From: Bacteroidaceae bacterium
GTDB taxonomy: Bacteria > Bacteroidota > Bacteroidia > Bacteroidales > Bacteroidaceae
Assembly (NCBI GenBank): GCA_017615125.1
Contig: JAGAAS010000103.1
Location: 1 to 36,452 of the forward strand
DNA length: 36,452 nucleotides
Reading direction: 5' to 3'
Under the pieces are notes generated by a model, which saw only the letters and a program-made list of their open reading frames with translations, had not been told where the DNA came from and made no database searches. Both the position numbers and the translations under genes were made by a program. Shown one piece after another: positions 17,097 to 24,878 of the stretch. The stretch's first letter is position 1. Every line of letters begins with the position of its first letter.

Positions 17097-19340
17097 TCAG
17101 AAAAAGTCCAGAGTAGTCTGCTGGTCCTTCGGCCCGTCAGGCTTATTGTCGTCATCGTCCTGCGCGTCATCCTCTGAAGTGTCGGCAGGATTTTTTTCTT
17201 TCTTCTCCCGATTTTTTGGAGAAGGAATCTCGCCGGCTTCTTTCTTCATCTCGCCGGCTTCCTTCTCCATATCGGAATGGGGAGCCAGAGGATCGGTGAG
17301 GGTAAGCCTGTCGGCGTCGAACGAAGGAGGGGGCGTGAGCGTGACGTTGTCGCCCTTCTTCAGAGGAGTGAACACGGGCTTGACCTCTTCCTCGGCGTTG
17401 TCCGAAGGCTTCTCGTCGAGGATTTCTTCGCTGCGCGATGCCCAGGGGCGCTTGCCGAAGATGCGCTCGGCGTCCTCGGCGAAGATGACTTCGCGCTCCA
17501 TGAGGAGCTGTGCCAGCTGCGCGTGCCCCTCGCGGTGCTCCTGCAGGTGGCGTTTAGCACGCTCGTACTGCTCGGCAATCATCGCCATTGCCTCTTTGTC
17601 AATCTGCTCGGCGGTTCGCTCGCTGTAAGGCTTGCTGAAACTATACTCCTCGTTGTTATAATAACAGATGTTGGGCAGATTGTCGCTCATGCCGGCATAA
17701 GCTATCATCCCGTAGGCCTGCTTTGTAACTCGCTCCAAATCGTTCATTGCCCCTGTGGAGATATGCCCTGTGAACAGCTCCTCGGCGGCACGTCCACCGA
17801 GCAGCGCGCACATTTCATCCAGCATTTGTTCTCTGGTGTTTATCTGCCTTTCCTCAGGAAGATACCACGCGGCTCCGAGCGCGTTGCCGCGTGGAACAAT
17901 CGTAACCTTGATAAGAGGGTCGGCCCACTGGAGGAACCAAGAGAGCGTAGCGTGTCCCGCCTCGTGGAGGGCTATGGTGTGCTTTTCCTCCTGGGTTAGT
18001 ACCTTCGTCTTCTTCTCCAGTCCGCCGATGATGCGGTCTACAGCAGCGAGGAAGTCGTCTTTATCGACGGCGTTCTTCCCGTGACGGGCGGCGATGAGGG
18101 CTGCCTCGTTGCAAACGTTGGCTATATCAGCGCCGCTGAAACCTGGAGTCTGCCGCGCGAGCAAATCCACATCCACGTTGGGATGAAGCTTAAGCGGGCG
18201 GAGATGGACGCCAAAGACCTCCTTGCGCTCATTAAGGTCGGGGAGGTCGACATGAATCTGCCTGTCGAAGCGTCCTGCGCGCAGCAGCGCCTTGTCAAGG
18301 ATGTCAACGCGGTTTGTTGCCGCAAGGATGATGACGCCGCTATTCGTACCGAAGCCGTCCATCTCTGTGAGCAGCTGGTTAAGGGTGCTCTCGCGCTCGT
18401 CGTTGCCGCCCATCGCGGGGTTTTTCCCGCGCGCACGGCCGACAGCGTCTATCTCGTCGATGAAAATGATGCACGGCGCCTTCTCCTTCGCCTGACGGAA
18501 GAGGTCTCTCACGCGGCTGGCGCCGACTCCTACGAACATCTCGACGAAGTCGGAGCCGGAAAGGGAGAAAAAGGGCACGTTGGCTTCCCCTGCCACCGCT
18601 TTCGCGAGAAGGGTCTTACCCGTTCCGGGAGGTCCTACCAGCAGAGCGCCCTTAGGGATCTTGCCGCCGAGCTCGGTGTATTTGCCTGGATTCTTGAGGA
18701 ATTCGACGATTTCCTCTACCTCCTGCTTGGCCTCGGCTTGTCCCGCGACGTCCTTGAAAGTAATCCTGTCGGCCTTGTCCTTCTCGAAGAGTTGGGCCTT
18801 TGACTTCCCGACGCTGAAGACTCCTCCCCCGCCTCCGCCGCCTGAGCCTCCGCCCATGCGACGAATGATGAGGATGTAGAAGCCAATAATCAGCAGGAAG
18901 GGAACAATATTCCACAGGAAGTTGCTAAAGAAACGGTCCGACTTCTGGTAAATCAGCTCTCCGGCAAAGTGTCCCTTCTCCTGCTGCTCGCTGATAAACT
19001 CGTCGAACGTGTCGCGCGACGCTGCCTCGGAAGTGAAGATGACGGGCTGGTTTGACTTCGATGCCTGCTCGGCCATCGTCTCGCCGAAGATGCTTGCGAT
19101 GCTGTCGGGGAAGACAGTCATCTCCACCTTGTTATTATCGAACGAGACGATTTTCTCCGCGTAGCCCTTCTCCACGTATTGCTTGAACTCGGAGTAGCTG
19201 ACTTTCTTGCTCAGGGGGCTGCTTCCGCCCATGAGCCACGCAATCACTATCCCGCCGAAGAGAACGGGATAGATCCACACGAGGTTGAACGGCTGCTTGC
19301 GGTTGTTATTGTTGTTGGGTTGTTTCCTGCGTATTTCCAA
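17097..19340 (-). CDS. ftsH: ATP-dependent zinc metalloprotease FtsH
   Basis: This hexameric inner-membrane AAA+ protease degrades membrane and regulatory proteins. It has a TM segment ([14 protein letters not shown]), a periplasmic domain, a second TM ([18 protein letters not shown]) and a Gly-rich linker. The AAA domain follows, with Walker [10 protein letters not shown], Walker B IIFIDEID and the second-region-of-homology block [20 protein letters not shown]. The zinc motif is HEAGH. The frame is open to an ATG at 19406, but that would overlap rsfS by 35 nt and add non-conserved sequence. A TTG at 19340 gives [15 protein letters not shown] directly before the first TM, so I prefer it (747 residues). 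The last ~90 residues are a charged, low-complexity tail containing a copy of the dispersed repeat (17191-17271). Confidence 0.93.
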   Translation of the reverse strand: MEIRRKQPNNNNNRKQPFNLVWIYPVLFGGIVIAWLMGGSSPLSKKVSYSEFKQYVEKGYAEKIVSFDNNKVEMTVFPDSIASIFGETMAEQASKSNQPVIFTSEAASRDTFDEFISEQQEKGHFAGELIYQKSDRFFSNFLWNIVPFLLIIGFYILIIRRMGGGSGGGGGGGVFSVGKSKAQLFEKDKADRITFKDVAGQAEAKQEVEEIVEFLKNPGKYTELGGKIPKGALLVGPPGTGKTLLAKAVAGEANVPFFSLSGSDFVEMFVGVGASRVRDLFRQAKEKAPCIIFIDEIDAVGRARGKNPAMGGNDERESTLNQLLTEMDGFGTNSGVIILAATNRVDILDKALLRAGRFDRQIHVDLPDLNERKEVFGVHLRPLKLHPNVDVDLLARQTPGFSGADIANVCNEAALIAARHGKNAVDKDDFLAAVDRIIGGLEKKTKVLTQEEKHTIALHEAGHATLSWFLQWADPLIKVTIVPRGNALGAAWYLPEERQINTREQMLDEMCALLGGRAAEELFTGHISTGAMNDLERVTKQAYGMIAYAGMSDNLPNICYYNNEEYSFSKPYSERTAEQIDKEAMAMIAEQYERAKRHLQEHREGHAQLAQLLMEREVIFAEDAERIFGKRPWASRSEEILDEKPSDNAEEEVKPVFTPLKKGDNVTLTPPPSFDADRLTLTDPLAPHSDMEKEAGEMKKEAGEIPSPKNREKKEKNPADTSEDDAQDDDDNKPDGPKDQQTTLDFF
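17191..17271. repeat. Dispersed repeat, divergent copy D inside the ftsH coding sequence
   Basis: Within the ftsH 3' region, GAGAAGGAATCTCGCCG (17219-17235) is identical to the inverted form in copy C. The minus strand has CCTTCTCCAAAAAA as in copy B, and ATTTTTTTCTTTCTTC at 17190-17205 resembles the pyrimidine module. The stretch also contains two direct copies of ATCTCGCCGGCTTC. It is translated in frame as two near-identical KEAGE units followed by a Lys/Glu-rich segment. Confidence 0.6.
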
Positions 19341-19371
19341 AGCTGTAATATATAATAAGGTTTCTTTTCTT

Positions 19372-19734
19372 TCAGTCGAGGTCTGGAACCTGAATGAGCT
19401 GTGCATCGGCCCACAGGTTCTCCAGATTGTAGAACGCGCGCTCGGCGGGAACGAAGATATGCACCATTACGTCGACGTAGTCGATGGCTACCCAACGGGC
19501 GTTGCGCAGTCCCTCGACGGCAATGGGCTTCACGTGCTCCCCCTCGCGCAGTCTGTCGCCCACCGAGCGGGCGATAGCCTCCACCTGGATGGGAGTATTA
19601 CCCTGACAGATGACAAAACAAGGGCAGACGGCCCCGTCGACAGTCGACAGGTCTGCCACGACTATGCCGGTGCCTTTCTTGTCCTGAATGGCGTCGACGA
19701 TGATGCTTACCAGTTTCTCAGTCTCTGCGTTCAT
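19372..19734 (-). CDS. rsfS: Ribosome silencing factor RsfS
   Basis: This 120-residue protein binds ribosomal protein uL14 and blocks subunit joining in slow growth or starvation. The family blocks are present: an N-terminal helix (TEKLVSIIVDAIQDKKG), the strand GIVVADLS, CPCFVICQGNTPIQVEAIA, the central WVAIDYVDVMVHIF, and the final ERAFYNLENLWADA. Full length for the family. It leads the rsfS-ftsH-cdsA cluster, with the proposed ftsH start 31 nt downstream of its stop. Confidence 0.95.
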   Translation of the reverse strand: MNAETEKLVSIIVDAIQDKKGTGIVVADLSTVDGAVCPCFVICQGNTPIQVEAIARSVGDRLREGEHVKPIAVEGLRNARWVAIDYVDVMVHIFVPAERAFYNLENLWADAQLIQVPDLD

Positions 19735-19752
19735 ACGTATTTTTTACCGATA

Positions 19753-19760
19753 CAAAGATA
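19753..19760 (-). promoter_or_regulatory. -7 box of rsfS-ftsH-cdsA
   Basis: The minus strand reads TATCTTTG about 20 nt upstream of the rsfS ATG. TTG triplets lie upstream but at 12-15 nt, closer than the usual 19-21. Confidence 0.5.
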
Positions 19761-19831
19761 GTAACAACAATCCAACAATTGTGCCGCGAAACTTTATTTT
19801 TATGTTTTTTATGAAAAAAAGGGGCTTTTTT

Positions 19832-19861
19832 TTTGTGTGAACGAAAAAAGCAGTATCTTTG
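19832..19861 (+). promoter_or_regulatory. Promoter of tRNA-Gln
   Basis: TTTG at 19832-19835, an 18-nt spacer, then TATCTTTG at 19854-19861. The mature tRNA begins 16 nt downstream. Confidence 0.75.
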
Positions 19862-19876
19862 CAGCGCAAAAGCGAT

Positions 19877-19947
19877 TGGGCTATGGTGTAATGGTAACAC
19901 TGCAGATTCTGGTCCTGCCTTTCCTGGTTCGAGTCCGGGTAGCCCAG
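19877..19947 (+). tRNA. tRNA-Gln (anticodon CTG)
   Basis: A full cloverleaf can be drawn. The acceptor stem is TGGGCTA/TAGCCCA and the D arm is GTGT-AATGGTA-ACAC. The anticodon loop TTCTGGT places CTG at 19909-19911. The T arm is CCTGG-TTCGAGT-CCGGG, with discriminator G at 19947. CCA is not encoded (GCAG follows), as is usual in Bacteroidetes. The base pair at 31-39 in the anticodon stem is A-C rather than a Watson-Crick pair. It has its own promoter and terminator and so is a single-gene unit. Confidence 0.95.
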
Positions 19948-19953
19948 CAGAAG

Positions 19954-19992
19954 AGGGAGAGAACGTTGAAAAACAGTTCTCTCCCTTTCTTT
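19954..19992 (+). terminator. Intrinsic terminator of tRNA-Gln
   Basis: An 11-bp perfect stem AGGGAGAGAAC (19954-19964) with GTTCTCTCCCT (19976-19986), an 11-nt loop, and a TTCTTTTTT tail. It starts 6 nt after the tRNA. Confidence 0.85.
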
Positions 19993-20010
19993 TTTGTCCC
20001 TCGCGGCGGC

Positions 20011-20187
20011 TCAGCCGAGGTCGGAGCCCTTGTGCTTATGCTTGCGCGTGTAGAGCTTCTTTGAGCGGTGGACACGCGTGACGGAGTGGAAGCCCGGGCC
20101 GAGAACGTCCTGGCGGATTTCGCGGTCGGCGCGCTTGACGGCCTTCACGTAGTCTTCGAGCGTTATTGTCTTCTTGTGTTTCTTCAT
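20011..20187 (-). CDS. Small basic conserved-type hypothetical protein (58 aa)
   Basis: A 58-residue ORF starts MKKHKKTITLEDYVKAVKRA and ends RKHKHKGSDLG. It is very rich in Lys, Arg and His, with an acidic-basic helix at about 10-28 and a basic tail at 40-55. The frame is open upstream to 20433, but the ATG at 20187 is chosen because a good promoter lies 28-58 nt upstream of it and the upstream extension is Pro/Arg/Ser-rich noise. There is no signal peptide or membrane segment, so it should be cytoplasmic, and the charge suggests nucleic-acid or ribosome binding (inference). I have a faint recollection of similar small proteins in Bacteroidales but no named family. It converges with tRNA-Gln. 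Confidence 0.65.
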   Translation of the reverse strand: MKKHKKTITLEDYVKAVKRADREIRQDVLGPGFHSVTRVHRSKKLYTRKHKHKGSDLG

Positions 20188-20214
20188 GCCTGCGGTGTGG
20201 TGATTACCTGTGTG

Positions 20215-20245
20215 CAAAGATAGGGCTTTTTTCCTTCCCGTCCAA
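20215..20245 (-). promoter_or_regulatory. Promoter of the 58-aa protein gene
   Basis: On the minus strand TTG (20243-20245), a 20-nt spacer and TATCTTTG (20215-20222) lie just upstream of the ATG at 20187. It supports the short ORF as a real gene. Confidence 0.65.
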
Positions 20246-20405
20246 GTCCTCCGCAGGAATATGCCCTCGCCTGCCCTCTCAGCCGCGTGAAGAAGGAAGC
20301 CTGCGAAATGTATTTTTGATAACGGATTATTGACAACACTTCTTGGGGGCTTTCGGTGGGGGCGTATGGGATGGGCGGAGGCGCGCATGGGTTGCGTGAG
20401 GGACA

Positions 20406-20439
20406 TAAAAAGAGAGGGATGGCTCCGGGCCACCCCTCT
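20406..20439 (-). terminator. Intrinsic terminator of the large secreted-protein gene
   Basis: An 11-bp stem with one G-T wobble (20413-20423 with 20429-20439) and a 5-nt loop, followed on the minus strand by CTTTTTAT. It lies 20 nt after the stop at 20460. Confidence 0.8.
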
Positions 20440-20459
20440 GCTCTTTCAAGGACTGATGA

Positions 20460-23400
20460 TTAGGGAACGAGCTCCTTGTATACACGGACGGAGCCGTCGG
20501 CGAGTCTTGCACGCACGATATTCACTCCCTGCTGGGGTGCCGACAGGCGGATGCCGCCTACTGAATAGTACTCGCGAGCCACTATGTCAGCTACGCTGAT
20601 GGTTTCTACCGACTCACCGCCGACACCGTAGTAGATGAGCTGGAAGGTGTCGAAGATAGCCCAGTCGCCTCCGATGGTAACGTCTTTCTTAACACCGATG
20701 CGGAGCTTTCCTCCCTCGCCCACGTTCACGCGCAGCGAGTTGTCGTAGTATCCGTCAAGGAAGTACGAGTTAGCCGAAACCATCGTGTTGGGGATATAGA
20801 GTCCGGAAGCGCATTCGCTCTGTCCACCGTTATGAGCGTTCACATCGTCGCAGGGCTGAGAGCTCGGGTTGACGATGGGAACCTCGGTATTCTCCACATC
20901 AGACTTCGCGTAGAGCACTGCAGCCTTGCGGGCATCGTCGTCAGCCTGAACCAGGTTGTAGTCGTTCTCGGCCGAGCCGGCACGGTAGAATCCCTTGCAG
21001 AGCACCTCATAGAGGCCCTTGGGAAGTCCTGCAAAGTCTTGATAGGTGTCAAATGCCATGTTGTAGCGCTCAGCACATTCGTCCACATCTCCTCCCGAGC
21101 CGAAGCCGCTGCCGCTCCATCCCGAGTAGTCCATTCCGTCGAAGTTCGGGTTGACAATCAGGCTGGTGAAGTCGATGGGGTTGGTCTCAGAGGCCTCCTT
21201 GTAGTCAGCGGGGAGCTTGAAGAGTCCGATCACCTTGTTTATTTCATCGATGAGGGCTTTCAGTTCATCCACCGTGTAGTTCTCGTCGACATCCTCGAAT
21301 TTGGAAGTCACCTCGTCGAATGCAGCAATCACGTCGTCGGATGGATTGTCGTACATCTCGCTTGTGTCATACAGGTTGTACACTGCTTCGGAGTACTCTT
21401 CGTAGAGAGCAACGGCCTCCTTGGCGGAAGAAATGGCCTTGTTCACATTGATAAGCGACTGCCAGAGAGCATCCTCGTCCTCGGAGGCAATAGCATCCTC
21501 GGCGTCCATGAGAATAGTCATGTACTCGGTTTCAGTACCGTCGACAATCTGTTCAGCATTGGCGTCGACGTATGCAGAGAGTTCCTCGACGAGCGTAGGA
21601 AGCACGCCCAGTATAGCCTCAGCGTTCTTACCCATATAAGTAAGCTTGAAGTTTGCCCAAAGGGCCCACTCGATCTTTTTATTGTGCGAAGTGAGGCCGA
21701 TGCGCATCTTACCGTCGGTTACCAGTCCGTAAACGGTCTGAACATAACGTCCGGCGAGGAATGCGTAGGAAGCGCCGTCCACCGAGTTGGGAACGATGCC
21801 GTATCCGCTCACGTTGTAGTCGTAAGGCCAAGTGCCGCTGGCGGTGCCGTTATCGTCGAGATAACAGTTCACCTTCTGCTCGGCGAGGCTCTCAGGAAGC
21901 GCGTCGGCACAAATATGCATGATGGGCGTTGAGAAAACTCCCATGTACAGATCGACAGGAACCTCTTCCGTACCATCATAGTTGCCGTTGCCGGCGGGAC
22001 GGAAGAATGCGTTGGCGGTAATGCTGTAGAGGCCGTTTGGAACGTCCGTCACATCCTGGTAAATATCCACGATGTTCTGGAAAGTCTCCACGACGGGGAA
22101 CGATGTCAAGCCGCCCACCTTTATTTCATGACCGTTGTTGTTCCATCCAGTATATCCGTTGGCGAAGCTAGCATTCACCAGCATGTCGGTACAATCGGAG
22201 CCTTCGGAAAGTCCATACTTGATGGCGTCTGCAAGCATCTGCTCCAGTTTTTCCTTCTCGGCGGTGATTTCTTCTGTCGTCATCGAGCATTCGGTAAGGA
22301 TGTCGTCGTAATATAATACGAAGTAGTCGGAAAGATCGTCCACCTCGTTGCCGGCTAAGTCAGAGTGCTCGTCGAGATAGTTACGGCAGTACTCTGCATA
22401 GTCAACGTAAGCCTGATAAGCATTGATGTTAAGTTGGAAAGCATCAGCGGCGGCGATCACTTCGGGAATCACGCTCTTGATAGTCTCCTTGTCGGCGGCC
22501 GATTTAGCACGCCCGAGCACTTCAGTGTACTCCTCCTCCATCGAACGAGTATAATACTCGGCGCCGTCAAAGGAGGGCAGCGTGGCGAGAATATCCTCGA
22601 GCCAGTATTTATAGGAGTCCATGGAGTTTCCATAGAATTCCAGGCTGAAGTTATCAAAGAGGCTCCAGTCGGTACCGATCAGCGAGTCTTTCTGAACGCC
22701 GATGCGGAGCGTTCCGCTCTCGGTTACCTCGCAGAGGATATAGTTGTGATACTTATCCAAGGTGTTGAAGTGATAATCAGCAGCGGCCATCGTGTTACTT
22801 ACATAGAGGCCGTCGGCGCATTCAACTTCCGAGCCACCGGACAAGTTCGACTCTTCGGCTCCCGAAGCGAGGTGTACGACTCCCACACTCACCTTGGTGT
22901 CTTCGCCGTTGATGGCATAGAATGTCGTATAGCGCGTGCCAAGGTCGTTCTTGATGAAGTTGTTATAGTCCTCGCTGGCACCGCCTGCGCGATAGAACCC
23001 TTGTACTCCCACGCGATAGATGCCGGGATAAACACCCGTCAGGTCCTGGTAAGCATCGAAGTTCTTCTCGTACATCTCGGCGCCGTCGGCTACCGTACCG
23101 CCGCGTCCGAATGCCGTACCGCTCCAGCCGGTTGTGCAGTCGCCGTTGGCGAAATCGTGGTTGACGATGAGTCCTGACATGTCGACGGGATTAGATGGGC
23201 TGGCCGTGCCGGCTTCTGCGTCACGGATGGCCTTCTCCAGTTCCTCGGCGGCAGCAAGAAGTTGCTCGGGGGTGCTGGAAGTGTTGTTATACACGGCTTC
23301 TGCAGCAGCGGTGGAGACGCCTGCGGCCTTTCCGCGCTCGATTACCTCGGCGAGCTTGACGGCTGCATTATAAGCCTTGATTTTACCCACATACGCGTCG

Positions 23401-24020
23401 TAGTCGGCGATGGAGATGCAGGTCCAGTCGACATAGAGCTTGCCCGAGCCCTCTGTGTTGTAATCGGGGCCGTTAGGATCGTCCCAGATGACGCCCGTTC
23501 CCGTCTGCTCGTTGTTTTGCGTGTTGAGGTAGGCGGTAGCGTGGCCGACGAAGCAGTTTGCCGTCAGCTCATCGAGATGATTGAACTCGGGGTTCACGTC
23601 AGCTCCGAAGAAGCGGAACGTTTTCCCGTTGGGAGTGAACTCCCAGAAGTAGTTTGCCTGCGAGCCGCGGTCGACGTAGATGTCTCCGTTCTCGTTGTCG
23701 ATGAACATCAGCTTCCACGCGCCCTTTGTCACGGACGAGTCGTTGATGAGGTAGGTCTTGCCGTCCCATTCCGCGCCTTCCTCTTCGGGAACGTACTTGG
23801 TGAAGCAGAACAGGCGTCCTTCTTCGCCGACAGTGGCGTGTGTGCCCCACTCGTTTCCCTCGGTGAGGAAGAGCTTGGAGTCGACGTTGTAGATGTACAC
23901 GGTGTCGCCGGGGGTGAGGGGGAGGTACTGGCTCTCAGAGATGACCGGCTTCTCCCAGGTCGCGGCGAACACGAGCATGCCGACGAGCGACATGGCGAGT
24001 AGTGTAAGGGTTCTTTTCAT
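20460..24020 (-). CDS. Large secreted protein with three beta-sandwich modules and C-terminal sorting-like tail
   Basis: This 1186-residue protein has a signal peptide (1-20, ending VFAA) and an N-terminal domain (about 24-205) that begins PGDTVYIYNVDSKLFLTEGN, resembling lectin-like folds. Three related modules follow at about 283-464, 610-797 and 951-1132. Each starts with LIVNxxF or LVNASF and a W, has a (D/Y)xYQDxxG/D block and a G(F/A)FYRAG-like strand, and ends LRIGV...W(A/S)LFDNF. This looks like a galactose-binding or CBM jelly roll. The modules are joined by helical linkers with FIVAR-like character. The last ~50 residues (EYYSVGGIRLSAPQQGVNIV... to the end) resemble the T9SS-type C-terminal sorting region seen in Prevotella. 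It is probably an exported glycan-binding surface protein; I see no catalytic domain. It appears to be transcribed alone. Confidence 0.85.
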   Translation of the reverse strand: MKRTLTLLAMSLVGMLVFAATWEKPVISESQYLPLTPGDTVYIYNVDSKLFLTEGNEWGTHATVGEEGRLFCFTKYVPEEEGAEWDGKTYLINDSSVTKGAWKLMFIDNENGDIYVDRGSQANYFWEFTPNGKTFRFFGADVNPEFNHLDELTANCFVGHATAYLNTQNNEQTGTGVIWDDPNGPDYNTEGSGKLYVDWTCISIADYDAYVGKIKAYNAAVKLAEVIERGKAAGVSTAAAEAVYNNTSSTPEQLLAAAEELEKAIRDAEAGTASPSNPVDMSGLIVNHDFANGDCTTGWSGTAFGRGGTVADGAEMYEKNFDAYQDLTGVYPGIYRVGVQGFYRAGGASEDYNNFIKNDLGTRYTTFYAINGEDTKVSVGVVHLASGAEESNLSGGSEVECADGLYVSNTMAAADYHFNTLDKYHNYILCEVTESGTLRIGVQKDSLIGTDWSLFDNFSLEFYGNSMDSYKYWLEDILATLPSFDGAEYYTRSMEEEYTEVLGRAKSAADKETIKSVIPEVIAAADAFQLNINAYQAYVDYAEYCRNYLDEHSDLAGNEVDDLSDYFVLYYDDILTECSMTTEEITAEKEKLEQMLADAIKYGLSEGSDCTDMLVNASFANGYTGWNNNGHEIKVGGLTSFPVVETFQNIVDIYQDVTDVPNGLYSITANAFFRPAGNGNYDGTEEVPVDLYMGVFSTPIMHICADALPESLAEQKVNCYLDDNGTASGTWPYDYNVSGYGIVPNSVDGASYAFLAGRYVQTVYGLVTDGKMRIGLTSHNKKIEWALWANFKLTYMGKNAEAILGVLPTLVEELSAYVDANAEQIVDGTETEYMTILMDAEDAIASEDEDALWQSLINVNKAISSAKEAVALYEEYSEAVYNLYDTSEMYDNPSDDVIAAFDEVTSKFEDVDENYTVDELKALIDEINKVIGLFKLPADYKEASETNPIDFTSLIVNPNFDGMDYSGWSGSGFGSGGDVDECAERYNMAFDTYQDFAGLPKGLYEVLCKGFYRAGSAENDYNLVQADDDARKAAVLYAKSDVENTEVPIVNPSSQPCDDVNAHNGGQSECASGLYIPNTMVSANSYFLDGYYDNSLRVNVGEGGKLRIGVKKDVTIGGDWAIFDTFQLIYYGVGGESVETISVADIVAREYYSVGGIRLSAPQQGVNIVRARLADGSVRVYKELVP

Positions 24021-24167
24021 GTTAATCTGGTTTTGGGTTAAACAATATTATTCTTTTGGTATTATTCGTATCTCAAGCTGCCGGGAAGGGTCTGTGGAGT
24101 GTATTGAGCATCCGAGGCGGTGTGTTCTTCTCCCTGGATTATCCCTTGTCGGCACGGGCGCGTGGCG

Positions 24168-24845
24168 TCAGCTCCTCCTGTTGTTGAGGATGAGGAGGTA
24201 GTAGACGAGCGTTGCCAGCGAGCTGAGGGCGGCCACCACGTAGGTGTAGGCAGCGGAGCGGAGGGCGCTCTCGGCCATCCGGTGGTTGGAGGCGCTGGTG
24301 ATGCCGGCATGGTCAAGCCATGCGAGGGCGCGCTTGCTGGCGTTGATCTCCACGGGAAGGGTGACGATGCTGAAGAGGGTGGTGAGCGCGAACAGCGCAA
24401 TGCCCACTTCGAGCACGACGGGGAAGGCCTGCACGAGGATTATCCCTGCGAGGAGCACCCATGAGACTATCTTCGAGGAGAAGGAGACGACGGGCACGAG
24501 GGAGGAGCGGAGCTTGAGGGGGGCGTATCCGGTGGCGTGCTGGACAACGTGGCCGCACTCGTGGGCGGCAACGGCGGCAGCGGCGACGCTGCACTCGGAG
24601 TAGACGTCCTGGCTCAGGTTGACGCGCCTTGTCGTCGGGTCGTAGTGGTCAGTGAGCGTGCCGCTGATGCAGCTCACCTCCACGTCGTTGATTCCGTTGT
24701 CATGCATCATCTTGAGGGCCACGTCGCGGCCGGTCATCCCGCTGGCGATGGGTTCCTGCGAGTATTTCTTGAACTTGCTCTGCAGCGATGCCTGGACAAT
24801 GTAGCTCAGGATGGCAATAGCAATGAAGAGGATGTAGATAAACAT
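24168..24845 (-). CDS. YugP-type neutral zinc metallopeptidase
   Basis: This 225-residue membrane protein of the YugP family (putative neutral zinc metallopeptidase) has hydrophobic segments at about 2-20, 115-137, 140-165 and 203-220. The zinc motif is His95-Glu96-x-x-His99 in AAHECGHVVQH. The region GMTGRDVALKMMHDNGI (36-52) and VNLSQDVYSECSVAA are typical. The role is poorly understood; a membrane-embedded protease is likely. It begins 33 nt after the purA stop, so it may be the distal gene of fur-purA-yugP. Confidence 0.9.
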   Translation of the reverse strand: MFIYILFIAIAILSYIVQASLQSKFKKYSQEPIASGMTGRDVALKMMHDNGINDVEVSCISGTLTDHYDPTTRRVNLSQDVYSECSVAAAAVAAHECGHVVQHATGYAPLKLRSSLVPVVSFSSKIVSWVLLAGIILVQAFPVVLEVGIALFALTTLFSIVTLPVEINASKRALAWLDHAGITSASNHRMAESALRSAAYTYVVAALSSLATLVYYLLILNNRRS

Positions 24846-24878
24846 TTCTTATGGTTTTTCAGGGTTACGAACGATATG

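Noticed and set aside
19833-20081. Short plus-strand ORFs over the tRNA region
   Set aside because: They run through a complete tRNA-Gln and its terminator; no coding signal.
20188-20433. 82-codon N-terminal extension of the 58-residue protein
   Set aside because: It runs through the predicted promoter and into the neighbouring terminator region, with Pro/Ser/Arg-rich noise-like sequence.
24021-24167. Promoter for the large secreted-protein gene
   Set aside because: I looked for TAnnTTTG with an upstream TTG on the minus strand and found no acceptable match in this 147-nt gap.
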